The notes under the pieces were generated by a model that saw only the letters and a program-made list of their open reading frames with translations, made no database searches and was not told where the DNA came from. DNA of 39,028 nt from Methanobacteriota archaeon (GTDB lineage: Archaea; Thermoplasmatota; Poseidoniia; MGIII; CG-Epi1), in NCBI GenBank assembly GCA_014240255.1, contig JAAZXG010000010.1, positions 1 through 39,028 on the forward strand. The letters run 5' to 3'. Numbering within the stretch: position 1 is the stretch's first letter; every line of letters starts with the position of its first letter. This document shows positions 8,231 through 16,722 of the stretch, one piece after another. Made by a program: the position numbers and the translations under genes.

Positions 8231-9162
8231 TGCGAATTCTTCATTTGAATAATCCTGCTCAAGTGGCTTCAACTTTGGTTAAGGCCCAAAGAGAATTAGG
8301 TATTGATGCTAATTTAGCAGTTACAAGTACTAAAGGTTGGCATACAAATTTTGATTATAATCTTTCTGAGATTGATTCGAGTTCATTACGAGGAAAGTTG
8401 AATATTGGTAAAAAACTCTATAATTTGGTAAAAGAATGTGATATTCTGCATTATCATGGTCAAGCCGTAAGTCAAGGTTACCGTGATTTAGTAATGTGGT
8501 CTGGAATTATGAAGAAACCCGTAATTCTTCATCATCACGGTTCGGAGATTAGGGATAAGGCGTATCCAAAATTTGCTAATCATTTAGTTGTGCACAGGTA
8601 TGTTAGCACTCCGGATTTACTAGAATTTGTACCTGATGCAGAATGGTTACCTAATCCGGTGGATTTAACAAATTTGCAATATTCCGAATTTGATAAATCA
8701 GGGCCCTTAAAAATATTACATGCGCCAACGAATAGAGAAGTAAAGAATACAGAGGCTGTAGAAGATGCAATTTCACAAGTTAAAGAAGAAGGTCTTGACA
8801 TTCAATTTACACTTATTGAAGACGCCCAACATTCTGAATTAATTAAACAAATTTCCAAACATGATTTAGTTATCGATTGGATGAATCCCGAATACGGAAT
8901 TTATGGTGTTTTTTCAATTGAATCTATGGCTTTAGGTCGTACAGTAATTTGTAGCCTTACAGATTCATTATATAACGATTATAATTTGCCAATTATTAGT
9001 ATTAATCCCGTAGATTTAGCTGGAAAAATTAAAGAATTATATAAAGATAGAAATGCATTGATTCAGAGAGGAAAAGCAAGCTATGATTTTGTCCAAAGTC
9101 ACCATAATCCAACTGAATTAGCTAAAAAAGTAATTGAAAAGTATAAGGTGATATTAGGCTAA
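8230..9162 (+). CDS. Glycosyltransferase, GT-B (GT4-like)
   Basis: A 310-residue GT-B-fold protein. N-terminal 'MRILHLNNPAQVASTLVKAQRELG' and 'CDILHYHGQ...KPVILHHHGSE' regions fit the acceptor half; 'WLPNPVDL' marks the interdomain switch; a C-terminal donor half has 'GIYGVFSIESMALGR', matching the usual GxxGxxxxEAxAxG pattern. Sugar donor unknown. It is shorter than most GT4 enzymes (350-400 aa), so part of the second domain may be trimmed. Two sulfotransferases follow directly, pointing to a sulfated glycan or glycolipid. Confidence 0.8.
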   Translation: MRILHLNNPAQVASTLVKAQRELGIDANLAVTSTKGWHTNFDYNLSEIDSSSLRGKLNIGKKLYNLVKECDILHYHGQAVSQGYRDLVMWSGIMKKPVILHHHGSEIRDKAYPKFANHLVVHRYVSTPDLLEFVPDAEWLPNPVDLTNLQYSEFDKSGPLKILHAPTNREVKNTEAVEDAISQVKEEGLDIQFTLIEDAQHSELIKQISKHDLVIDWMNPEYGIYGVFSIESMALGRTVICSLTDSLYNDYNLPIISINPVDLAGKIKELYKDRNALIQRGKASYDFVQSHHNPTELAKKVIEKYKVILG

Positions 9163-9163
9163 T

Positions 9164-10099
9164 ATGTTCAGTCCTCTTTTAATTCATAAGATATACAATC
9201 GTCTTAAATTATTTCAAAGGCCATTCTACAGTCGTTATCAAATAACTAATAATAAATCCAATTTAAGTTGTGTACCTTTCTTTATTATTGGTTCTGGACG
9301 TTCAGGTAATACATTACTCAGATCTATATTATCAGGCAATTCAGATATTTCTATTCCGCCCGAATCCTATCGCCTTCCTTTTGCAATCAAGAGATTTCAC
9401 ATTTTTAGTAATAGAGATTGGAAAGATGTTGTTTCCGAAGTTCTCAGTGAATTTGAAAATTGTAAAGAATTCTACACTTGGAATATTGATTTTAATGAAG
9501 TTCATAAACGTTTAGAAAATATTGATGAATCTAAAAGAACACTTTCAAATATTTTTGATGAATTATTTTGTACTTATTCTGAAAAGCATTCACCAGATTC
9601 TAAAATATGGGGTGACAAAACACCAATGAATACAATGTACCTTGATTGGCTTGGTAGCGTTTTTCCAGAATCTAAGTTTATTCATATTGTCAGAGATGGT
9701 CGTGACGTTGCTAGTTCTTATCTTAAAATGGAAAGATATGAAACTATTTTGGAAGCTGCAAATAGATGGACTAATAGCATTGATTTAGCCCAAGCTTTTG
9801 GTTCTAAGATTAAAGAAAATTATATGGAAATCAGGTATGAGGATATGGTCACTAATCCTGAAGGATCAATAAAGAAGGTATGTGATTTCATAGGTATAAA
9901 TTACAATTCAGATATGTTAGATCATACTTCACAGGTGGAAAAACTGGGAGATACAGACAAGGCTCATCATTCCAATCTGTCCAAACCAATAAGTTCAGAC
10001 TCAATAGGTAAATGGAAACATAATCTTTCAGAAAGTGATCAAGAAAGTATTACTAAATTATTACATAAGCCCCTACTTCGTCTTGGATATGTTGATTAA
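9164..10099 (+). CDS. Sulfotransferase (PAPS-dependent), first of tandem pair
   Basis: A 311-residue sulfotransferase-fold protein. 'IIGSGRSGNTLLRSIL' is the 5'-phosphosulfate loop and 'HIVRDGRDVASSYLK' the 3'-phosphate site with its Arg and Ser; 'EIRYEDMVTNPEG' is the conserved following element. These enzymes transfer sulfate from PAPS to hydroxyl or amino groups of glycans, lipids or proteins. It starts 2 nt after the glycosyltransferase stop. No membrane segment is evident. Its sequence differs clearly from the second sulfotransferase, so the pair is not a recent duplication. Confidence 0.88.
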   Translation: MFSPLLIHKIYNRLKLFQRPFYSRYQITNNKSNLSCVPFFIIGSGRSGNTLLRSILSGNSDISIPPESYRLPFAIKRFHIFSNRDWKDVVSEVLSEFENCKEFYTWNIDFNEVHKRLENIDESKRTLSNIFDELFCTYSEKHSPDSKIWGDKTPMNTMYLDWLGSVFPESKFIHIVRDGRDVASSYLKMERYETILEAANRWTNSIDLAQAFGSKIKENYMEIRYEDMVTNPEGSIKKVCDFIGINYNSDMLDHTSQVEKLGDTDKAHHSNLSKPISSDSIGKWKHNLSESDQESITKLLHKPLLRLGYVD

Positions 10100-10120
10100 T
10101 ACAGGCCTATCTAACAAATT

Positions 10121-11014
10121 GTGAATCCGAATCTCTTCATAGCTGGCGTTCCAAAGGCTGGCACAACCTCATTATTCAGATATTTGGCATTACATCCTGA
10201 GGTTCATCCTTCAAATCCTAAAGAACCAGGGTATTTCCATCCTTTTAAGATAGAAGATAGAGAGAAAGATTATGAATTTTATAAGAAATGTTTTTCAGGT
10301 TATTCTGGTCAAAAATATGCGATAGAAGCCACACCCGGATATTTTTATGGTGGTAAAGAAAGTGCAAACGCCATCAATGATTATTCTCCCGATTCGAAGA
10401 TAATTCTTGTTCTACGAAATCCAGTTGACCGATTATTTTCATTTTATAAATATAAGAAAAGTCTTGGCCACATAAGTGATACACTTACTTTTGAAGAATA
10501 TATTGATGAATGTAAGAAAATAGATTCCAATCAGTCTATTAAGAAAGAAAATTATGATTTTTGGGCCATGGTTGGAGGAAAATATTTTACATTATTATTA
10601 GAATGGTATAGTATATTTGGTGATAGGCTTCGAGTTTATTTCTTTGATGATATGGTTAAAGATGAACCCAAATTTGTTGCAGAAATTTGTAAATGGTTAG
10701 AACTTGAGAAGGGTCAGATTGATGACAATAAGACGAGAGTACAGAACAAATCAATGGTTTATCGAAGTAAAGGCCTTCAGAGGTTTGCAACATCTTTTGA
10801 TAATAGTTTATCTGGAGTTTGGTATTATCTTCCTTGGCTAAAATGGCCACTAAGTGGAATTTACAATCTCATTAATGCTAAACCAAATGTCGATAAGATG
10901 TCGAACACCTTACGTAATGAACTAGTAAAATATTATGATACAGATATTACAGAAACTAGAAATTTTTTAGAGGAAAGGCAAATAAAGAATTTTCCAAGAT
11001 GGATGGATCGTTAA
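10121..11014 (+). CDS. Sulfotransferase (heparan-sulfotransferase-like), second of tandem pair
   Basis: A 297-residue Sulfotransfer_1-type protein. The start 'LFIAGVPKAGTTSLFRYL' is the PAPS 5'-phosphosulfate loop with Lys and TTS, and 'KIILVLRNPVDRLFSFY' is the 3'-phosphate site, as in heparan N-/O-sulfotransferases. GTG start 21 nt after the first sulfotransferase. Its TAA overlaps the ATG of the DHH/Lpd chimera (TAATG). The acceptor is presumably a surface glycan made with the neighbouring glycosyltransferase (inference from context). Confidence 0.9.
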   Translation: MNPNLFIAGVPKAGTTSLFRYLALHPEVHPSNPKEPGYFHPFKIEDREKDYEFYKKCFSGYSGQKYAIEATPGYFYGGKESANAINDYSPDSKIILVLRNPVDRLFSFYKYKKSLGHISDTLTFEEYIDECKKIDSNQSIKKENYDFWAMVGGKYFTLLLEWYSIFGDRLRVYFFDDMVKDEPKFVAEICKWLELEKGQIDDNKTRVQNKSMVYRSKGLQRFATSFDNSLSGVWYYLPWLKWPLSGIYNLINAKPNVDKMSNTLRNELVKYYDTDITETRNFLEERQIKNFPRWMDR

Positions 11015-12141
11015 TGACCAATTACGATGTTTTCAATGGAGACACAGATGGTATTTTTGCTTGGCATCAGCTGCGATTAGCACATCCTAGGGATGCAATC
11101 ATTGTAACTGGCGTTAAACGTGACGTAAATCTCGTTGCTAGAGTGAATGCTGTCGAGGGTGATTTAGTTACTATAATGGATATTTCACATGCTAAGAATA
11201 GAAAAGATGTTCAAAGGATTCTTGATTCTGGAGCAATTGTAGAAGACGTTCCTAATAAATTAGTTGTAATTGGAGCAGGTTATATTGGGCTTGAATTGGG
11301 TATAGCTTATAGAAAATTAGGTTCTGAAGTTATTTTTATTGAAGCACTAGACCAGATTTTACCAATATATGATTCAGAAATGACGCGCCCTATTACAATG
11401 TGGCTTCGTAAACATAAAGTCACAGTTAATTTAGGTGCAAAAGCTAAGGGGGCTACTACCAAAGGCAAAGTTACAACAGTAGAATACACAGATTCTTCAG
11501 GCAAAGATCATAAGATTAAGGCAGATAAGGTTCTTGTTACAGTTGGTCGAAAACCCAATACACAAGGTTGGGGTTTAGAGAAGATGGCCGTTGATATGGA
11601 AGGTCCCTTTGTAAAAGTAGATAATCAATGTCGTACATCAATGAAGAATGTATGGGCTATTGGAGACATAGTAGGTGAACCTATGCTGGCTCACAAAGCA
11701 TCAGCTCAAGGTGAAATGGTAGCTGAAATTATAGCCGGTCATAAGAGGGCTTTTGATCCAGTTTCGATTGCAGCAGTTTGCTTTACTGATCCTGAAATAG
11801 TTGGTGTTGGTTTAACACCAGATGAAGCTAAGGATGAAGGAATAGAAACTATAATTGGTAAATTCCCTTTTGCGGCCAGTGGAAGGGCATTAGCTATGGA
11901 TGCAGGTTCAGATGGTGGTTTTGTGAGAATTACAGCTAGAGCTGATAACCAAGTGATAGTAGGCATACACGCAGTTGGTTCACATGTTTCTGAATTATCA
12001 GGGGAATTTGCTCTTGCAATAGAGATGGGGGCGCGTTTGGATGATATTGCAGGTACTATTCACGTACATCCTACTTTAACTGAGGCTTTCGCAGAGTCTG
12101 CACTGGCAGGGTTGGGTCATGCAATCCACATTTCAAAGTGA
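11014..12141 (+). CDS. Chimeric ORF: DHH-like N-terminus fused to dihydrolipoamide dehydrogenase lacking its FAD domain
   Basis: A 375-residue frame of two unrelated parts. Residues 1-77 ('YDVFNGDTDGIFAWHQLRLA', 'VTGVKRDVNL', 'VTIMDIS') match the start of a DHH-superfamily phosphoesterase-like family, stopping before its DHH motif. From about residue 78 the sequence is dihydrolipoamide dehydrogenase: NAD-binding 'GAGYIGLELG', FAD-contact 'VWAIGDI', and the dimer domain with the His/Glu pair in 'HVHPTLTEAFAES'. The first ~165 Lpd residues, including the FAD dinucleotide fold and CxxxxC disulfide, are absent, so it cannot be a normal E3. The track start 10999 is rejected for ATG 11014 (TAATG). 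lipB follows by GTGA overlap, as expected for lpd. Deletion, assembly join or real fusion remain open. Confidence 0.85.
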   Translation: MTNYDVFNGDTDGIFAWHQLRLAHPRDAIIVTGVKRDVNLVARVNAVEGDLVTIMDISHAKNRKDVQRILDSGAIVEDVPNKLVVIGAGYIGLELGIAYRKLGSEVIFIEALDQILPIYDSEMTRPITMWLRKHKVTVNLGAKAKGATTKGKVTTVEYTDSSGKDHKIKADKVLVTVGRKPNTQGWGLEKMAVDMEGPFVKVDNQCRTSMKNVWAIGDIVGEPMLAHKASAQGEMVAEIIAGHKRAFDPVSIAAVCFTDPEIVGVGLTPDEAKDEGIETIIGKFPFAASGRALAMDAGSDGGFVRITARADNQVIVGIHAVGSHVSELSGEFALAIEMGARLDDIAGTIHVHPTLTEAFAESALAGLGHAIHISK

Positions 12142-12779
12142 TTTTAACCGATATAATTCAAGCTGGTAATTCGTCACACGATGAAATTAACCAGTTAATG
12201 GTTCAGCTTCAAGAAAGAAGAATTAATGATAAAATTCGAGATACTCTAATTTTTGTAGAACATCCTGAAATTGTAACTGTTGGTAGACGAGGAATGCTTG
12301 ACAATATTCAAGCCCCAAAGGGTTTTGCTTCATCTGATGTTGATAGAGGAGGAGGTTTGACTTGGCATGGACCGGGCCAACTAGTTGGTTATCCTATATT
12401 CAAATGGAAAGAAGAATCAGTTAGAACAGTAATAACAAAAATTGAGGACTGGATTTTATCTTCACTTTCATTAGTTAATATTACAGGAGTTCGTAATGAG
12501 GCAATGCAAGGTGTATGGTTTAATGATTACAAAATTGCAAGTATTGGTTTAGCCTTTAGTAAATGGGTTTCAAGACATGGTTTTGATATAAATTTGAATA
12601 CACCCGATAATAGAATTGAATCTGTAGAAGGCTGTGGTTTACCTATTGGAAAACACACATCACTATCAAAATTTGGTTATGATATTTCGATTGAACAAAT
12701 GCAGAATTTGCTGATTCAAACAATGCCAGCAATATTAGATCGTGAAGTAGCCAATATTTCTAATTTAGAAAATCTTTAA
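12138..12779 (+). CDS. lipB: Lipoyl(octanoyl) transferase
   Basis: A 213-residue LipB that moves octanoyl from acyl carrier protein to lipoyl domains of 2-oxoacid dehydrogenases or GcvH. Conserved 'DRGGGLTWHGPGQLVGYP', 'KIASIGLAFSKWVSRHG' (catalytic Lys) and 'GCGLP' (catalytic Cys) are all present. GTG start overlaps the preceding stop. LipB is bacterial-type, and many archaea use other lipoylation routes, so lateral origin is plausible. The last 20 nt overlap the convergent trpS gene. Confidence 0.93.
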   Translation: MILTDIIQAGNSSHDEINQLMVQLQERRINDKIRDTLIFVEHPEIVTVGRRGMLDNIQAPKGFASSDVDRGGGLTWHGPGQLVGYPIFKWKEESVRTVITKIEDWILSSLSLVNITGVRNEAMQGVWFNDYKIASIGLAFSKWVSRHGFDINLNTPDNRIESVEGCGLPIGKHTSLSKFGYDISIEQMQNLLIQTMPAILDREVANISNLENL

Positions 12780-14118
12780 TCAAATGTTGATTTTGGTCTT
12801 TTAATTCGTGATGTTTTTTCATCCATTCCGATGCTTTTTCAATACAAATTGCTTTGATTTCACCAGTAAGAAGTTGTCCAGACATGTATTCTTCTCTAAT
12901 TTTTTCTAGTTCTTTATCATCTTCTTCAAAGAAATAGCGAAGATATTGATATGCAACGTCCACATCAGGATTTCCTCCTTTAGCACGGTGTTCTTCAACA
13001 GTTGGTTGTCCTCCTGAAAATGAGGAATTAATCTTCTTTTCAATATTCTTCATTGAATCATTTAAGAACATTGTAGTTTCAGGCTGACTTGAGCTCATTT
13101 TCCCTCCAGTCATACCAACTGCAAATTGGTGATATGTTGAAGATGGTTGCATCAATCCCATACCTCCTAGTTGTCTTTCAAGATTTAATAATTGATATTG
13201 AATATCATTCTGATTTTCAGCTATAGCATCTTTGATATCAATAGTACCATGTTTTGGGTTTGAATTAATTTGATTGAAGCCTGCTTTATTAATTGCACTA
13301 ACTGCTTTATCAATAATCATTTTTCTCTGATTTTTATCAACACCTCCATCATTTCTCATTCCCATGATTTCTTGGTTATTATCTTGGATTGACAAGCCAA
13401 TAGTCAAGTTGCCATTCTTATTTTGATTTACATTAAACCAATTAGTTTTCGATACCATTCCTCTTGTTAATCGTATATGTGGGTCTTGATCAATGCCTAC
13501 TGGAACTACAATTGGTCTTAATCCTCCATATTCATCCATTTGGGGGTGCACAATATCACCAGCTTGGACTAATGGAGATTGTACATGTGCTAAACTTGTT
13601 TTACCTGAAAAACCATAAATTGCTTCCATTTCTGATAGATTAGTTTTTGTTCCCAAAGTAAAACCTAATTTTTGAACAATTGGTCTTTCCGATTGAAAGT
13701 AAATTGATGTTTTATCAGGATCTAATCCCATCCCTGCATAATTAGAAATATATTCTTCAATAGCATATTTTCTACATTTTTCAAGACTTAATCCTCTTGT
13801 TGCATGAGCTTCTAAGTCAGCTACAGTTATGGTAACATCTCCTCCAAGCTCTTGAAACCACTTAGCTTGATCAATGACCATTTTGTGACCTAAATGGATT
13901 TGTCCAGATGGCATTAATCCCGATAGAACGCCAAAGGGTCTACCTGCTTTTCTTGCATTGAGAACGTTATCTAAATCACGGTGTGCAAAAATTATCCCTC
14001 TTCTATGTAGATGGGTTGGGTTTGGTAATTTAGTGTGGTCTATCATGTCCAGACCGAACTTATCACAAATTTCTTTGTAATTTTTAACACCTTTACTGTC
14101 CCAAGGATCAATTTCCAT
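12760..14118 (-). CDS. trpS: Tryptophanyl-tRNA synthetase, archaeal/eukaryotic type
   Basis: A 452-residue class I synthetase. 'GLMPSGQIHLGHKM' holds the HIGH motif (75-78) and 'GMTGGKMSSSQPE' the KMSKS loop (340-344); 'GIDQDPHIRLTR' matches the archaeal/eukaryotic subgroup. Between that last motif (about 220) and 'PSSTYHQF' (about 325) lie roughly 100 residues, while compact archaeal TrpRS have only about 25-30, so there is an insertion rich in Asn, Gln and Lys. Own promoter: CTTTAAG centred 25 nt upstream of ATG. 3' end overlaps lipB. Confidence 0.93.
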   Translation of the reverse strand: MEIDPWDSKGVKNYKEICDKFGLDMIDHTKLPNPTHLHRRGIIFAHRDLDNVLNARKAGRPFGVLSGLMPSGQIHLGHKMVIDQAKWFQELGGDVTITVADLEAHATRGLSLEKCRKYAIEEYISNYAGMGLDPDKTSIYFQSERPIVQKLGFTLGTKTNLSEMEAIYGFSGKTSLAHVQSPLVQAGDIVHPQMDEYGGLRPIVVPVGIDQDPHIRLTRGMVSKTNWFNVNQNKNGNLTIGLSIQDNNQEIMGMRNDGGVDKNQRKMIIDKAVSAINKAGFNQINSNPKHGTIDIKDAIAENQNDIQYQLLNLERQLGGMGLMQPSSTYHQFAVGMTGGKMSSSQPETTMFLNDSMKNIEKKINSSFSGGQPTVEEHRAKGGNPDVDVAYQYLRYFFEEDDKELEKIREEYMSGQLLTGEIKAICIEKASEWMKKHHELKDQNQHLIKDFLN

Positions 14119-14140
14119 TATTCACTTAGGGATAGGGGGC

Positions 14141-14145
14141 TTAAA
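14141..14145 (-). promoter_or_regulatory. TATA-like box for trpS
   Basis: GCTTTAAGC on the minus strand, centred 25 nt upstream of ATG 14118. Confidence 0.45.
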
Positions 14146-14202
14146 GCGAATTCCTGCCTAATACAGCCTTCAATCTATACTCTTTTTTGCATCCTTGAAA
14201 CA

Positions 14203-14209
14203 TTAATAG
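14203..14209 (+). promoter_or_regulatory. TATA-like box for dinB
   Basis: TTAATAG centred 24 nt upstream of GTG 14230. The trpS/dinB spacer is 111 bp and carries two separate boxes, unlike the 45-50 bp shared type. Confidence 0.35.
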
Positions 14210-14229
14210 TTATGCTTTCATTATGAATT

Positions 14230-15297
14230 GTGAAAAGAATAGAATGGCCACGGGCAATCTTGCATCTGGATATGGATGCTTTCTTTGTAAATGTCCATAT
14301 TCTGGAGCATCCTGAAGATTATGGAATACCTTTAGCAGTCGGAGGTAAACCAGGCCAGAGAGGAGTCATTGCTTCAGCATCGTATGAGGCACGTGAGAAA
14401 GGGGTGCGTTCAGCTATGGCTTCCAGTAAGGCTCTCAAATTATGTCCTGATCTTAAGTTAGTTTCATCTAATAGACCCCTAATTCGTTCTTCTTCATCTA
14501 AAGTCATGGAAATTCTATCAAGATATGGTACTTTGGAAAGAATGAGTGTTGATGAGGCTTTTGTAGATTTATCACTTCAGAAAAATCCGGTAGCTTTAGT
14601 TCAAACTATTTTGAAAAGAATAAAAGCTGAAACACAATTACCATCTTCAGCAGGTCTTGCTACATCTAAATTAGTAGCTAAAATAGCTTCTGATTTTGAT
14701 AAACCAGAGGGCTTTACTATTGTTGAACCTGGTCGAGAGTCAAAATTCTTAGCCCCTTTAGAAATTCGCAAAATATATGGAATTGGACCTAAAACAGCAT
14801 CTATTTTGAATAGTCTTGGTATTGAAAAATGTTCAGATATAGTATCAATTGATATTCAGAAATTATTGCCAGTGTTTGGACAATATTCAGTAAATCTAAA
14901 GAATAAAGCAAAAGGAATTGATAATCGGCCAGTTGATTCCTCTCCTTGGATAGCCAAGCAACAAGGCACTGAGACTACTTTTGATGTAGATATCAAAGAT
15001 GCAGAAAAAGTAGAATTAGCATTAAAGGAATCATGCAAAGAAGTTTCTGAAAGTATTGGTCAAATGGGGCGCTCAGCCCGTACAATAACAATCAAATTAC
15101 GTTGGTCCGATTTTAAAACAATTACACGTCAAAAGACAGTTCCTGGTGAAATACATAAATCACAAGATATCTATAAAGTAGCTAAATCTTTACTTTATGA
15201 GAATTGGAAACCAGGAAAACCAATACGTCTTTTAGGAGTTGCAGCAAGTCGTTTAGGAGTTTCAGATCAACAGAAGTTACAGTTAGAATTCGAATAG
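14230..15297 (+). CDS. dinB: DNA polymerase IV (Y-family translesion polymerase)
   Basis: A 355-residue DinB/Dpo4-type polymerase for damage bypass. The palm motif 'ILHLDMDAFFVNV' gives the first catalytic Asp residues, 'SVDEAFVDLS' the second acidic pair, and 'IYGIGPKTASILNSLGI' the HhH thumb; the little-finger domain ends about residue 345. The C-terminus 'QKLQLEFE' resembles a degenerate PCNA-interacting peptide. GTG start. The 3' end overlaps the convergent rfcL by 15 nt, so the two PCNA-linked C-termini are encoded on opposite strands of the same segment. Confidence 0.95.
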   Translation: MKRIEWPRAILHLDMDAFFVNVHILEHPEDYGIPLAVGGKPGQRGVIASASYEAREKGVRSAMASSKALKLCPDLKLVSSNRPLIRSSSSKVMEILSRYGTLERMSVDEAFVDLSLQKNPVALVQTILKRIKAETQLPSSAGLATSKLVAKIASDFDKPEGFTIVEPGRESKFLAPLEIRKIYGIGPKTASILNSLGIEKCSDIVSIDIQKLLPVFGQYSVNLKNKAKGIDNRPVDSSPWIAKQQGTETTFDVDIKDAEKVELALKESCKEVSESIGQMGRSARTITIKLRWSDFKTITRQKTVPGEIHKSQDIYKVAKSLLYENWKPGKPIRLLGVAASRLGVSDQQKLQLEFE

Positions 15298-16722
15298 ACT
15301 TTTTTGCTTACTATCATTTTTTGGTGTGATTTTAGTTGGTTCTTTTTCTTCTTTCTCATCAATTTCTAAGGCTCTGTAATCTAAAGTTACTACATCTCTT
15401 TCCTGCCGATATTGTTGTGATTCTTCCATGATAGCAGAAATTCTTTTATCTTTTTTATCAATTCCCATCAAAATAGCTAATTCATTTTCATTCAAGTCTA
15501 ATTTACCGGCAATCTTTGCTGCTTTTGATAAATTACTTCTACAAACTGTAGATATGACTCCTATTTGCTCCATTTTAGATTCTCTTATTGATAGATGAGT
15601 TGCACCGCCAATTTTCTTCGCTAGAGAATTTCTATATGCACGTTGAAAGCGACTAGCTCCCATTTTCCTAATCCATGAAGGGAATTGTAAGCGCCTTCCA
15701 CTTGTTGGGTGTGTTTTTGATAGAGCCACACCACTTGACATCATTTCAGAAGCATATCCCCAGAGTCCATAGTTTTGTGTTTTCGAAACTCTAGCCAATA
15801 GTAAATCAGCATATGCTACTCTTTCATATGCTCTTTCAATATCATTAGGATGCTTGTATACTATTGGAATATTATCACTAATCCATGTAGCGACATCTCT
15901 TGGTTGTTCATGTAAATCAAATATGGCTTTTCGAGGTTCGTCATAATTATCACTGTTAAAAATTATATTCAGAGCATCGAACATTTCACTTTCTCGATCT
16001 CTTGAATCTAATTTATTATAATCTTCTTTATTTATAATTCGATTACCTTCAGAGATAGATTGTAAGTCATTAATTGCACCTCTTAAATCGCCTTTAGCAG
16101 CCTCTGCCATTGATAGAATAGTTTCTTCTTCGACTTTCAAATTCTCTTTTTTACAAACGTTATTCAAGACCATTGCAACCGAAACTGCTGAAGGCCTCTG
16201 AAATTTCAATGTAAGTGCTAATCTTTTAATTTTAGCTCCAGTTCCTTTTGTAAGATTATACAAGTCATTTACAGTAATTATTACGGGTTGTTTTGTCATT
16301 TCTAAGGTTTTAGAAATGGCTTTCTTACCGCCTCTATCACTATAATTTTTTGTTTTATTTTTAGATTGTTGAGCTCTTTCATATAGATTATCAGCTTCAT
16401 CTAATAAAATCAAATTCCTATCTGATAGCCCATTGACTCCAAAAGTCTGAAACAAACCAGCCCTAAGTGCAGTTCCTTCAATCACATTTCCAGAACGTGC
16501 GTCAGAAGCATTTAGTTCGATTAATTCCCACCCCATATCCTTTGCTAAGGCAATTGCAGCTGAAGTTTTACCACATCCTGGAGGTCCAGACAATATAACT
16601 CCTTTTTTGGTCATTCTTTCACCCCAAGAGCTAGCCCAGTTCTGTAATTGAGTAATCGTTTTTGTATTGCCTATAATGTCAGAAAGACTGTTTGGCCGGT
16701 ATTTTTCAGCCCAAGATTCCAT
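15283..16722 (-). CDS. rfcL: Replication factor C large subunit
   Basis: A 479-residue AAA+ clamp-loader subunit that loads PCNA together with RFC small subunit. 'LSGPPGCGKTS' is Walker A (about 46-54), 'LILLDEADN' Walker B, with a helical collar domain and a charged linker following. The last residues 'QKSLFEF' form a clear PIP-box-like PCNA-binding tail. Length is normal. ATG overlaps the upstream membrane-protein stop (TAATG), so translation is probably coupled. Confidence 0.95.
   Translation of the reverse strand: MESWAEKYRPNSLSDIIGNTKTITQLQNWASSWGERMTKKGVILSGPPGCGKTSAAIALAKDMGWELIELNASDARSGNVIEGTALRAGLFQTFGVNGLSDRNLILLDEADNLYERAQQSKNKTKNYSDRGGKKAISKTLEMTKQPVIITVNDLYNLTKGTGAKIKRLALTLKFQRPSAVSVAMVLNNVCKKENLKVEEETILSMAEAAKGDLRGAINDLQSISEGNRIINKEDYNKLDSRDRESEMFDALNIIFNSDNYDEPRKAIFDLHEQPRDVATWISDNIPIVYKHPNDIERAYERVAYADLLLARVSKTQNYGLWGYASEMMSSGVALSKTHPTSGRRLQFPSWIRKMGASRFQRAYRNSLAKKIGGATHLSIRESKMEQIGVISTVCRSNLSKAAKIAGKLDLNENELAILMGIDKKDKRISAIMEESQQYRQERDVVTLDYRALEIDEKEEKEPTKITPKNDSKQKSLFEF

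Noticed and set aside
10999-11013. Start of the DHH/Lpd ORF at 10999
   Set aside because: ATG 11014 overlaps the preceding stop as TAATG and begins exactly at the DHH-like sequence.
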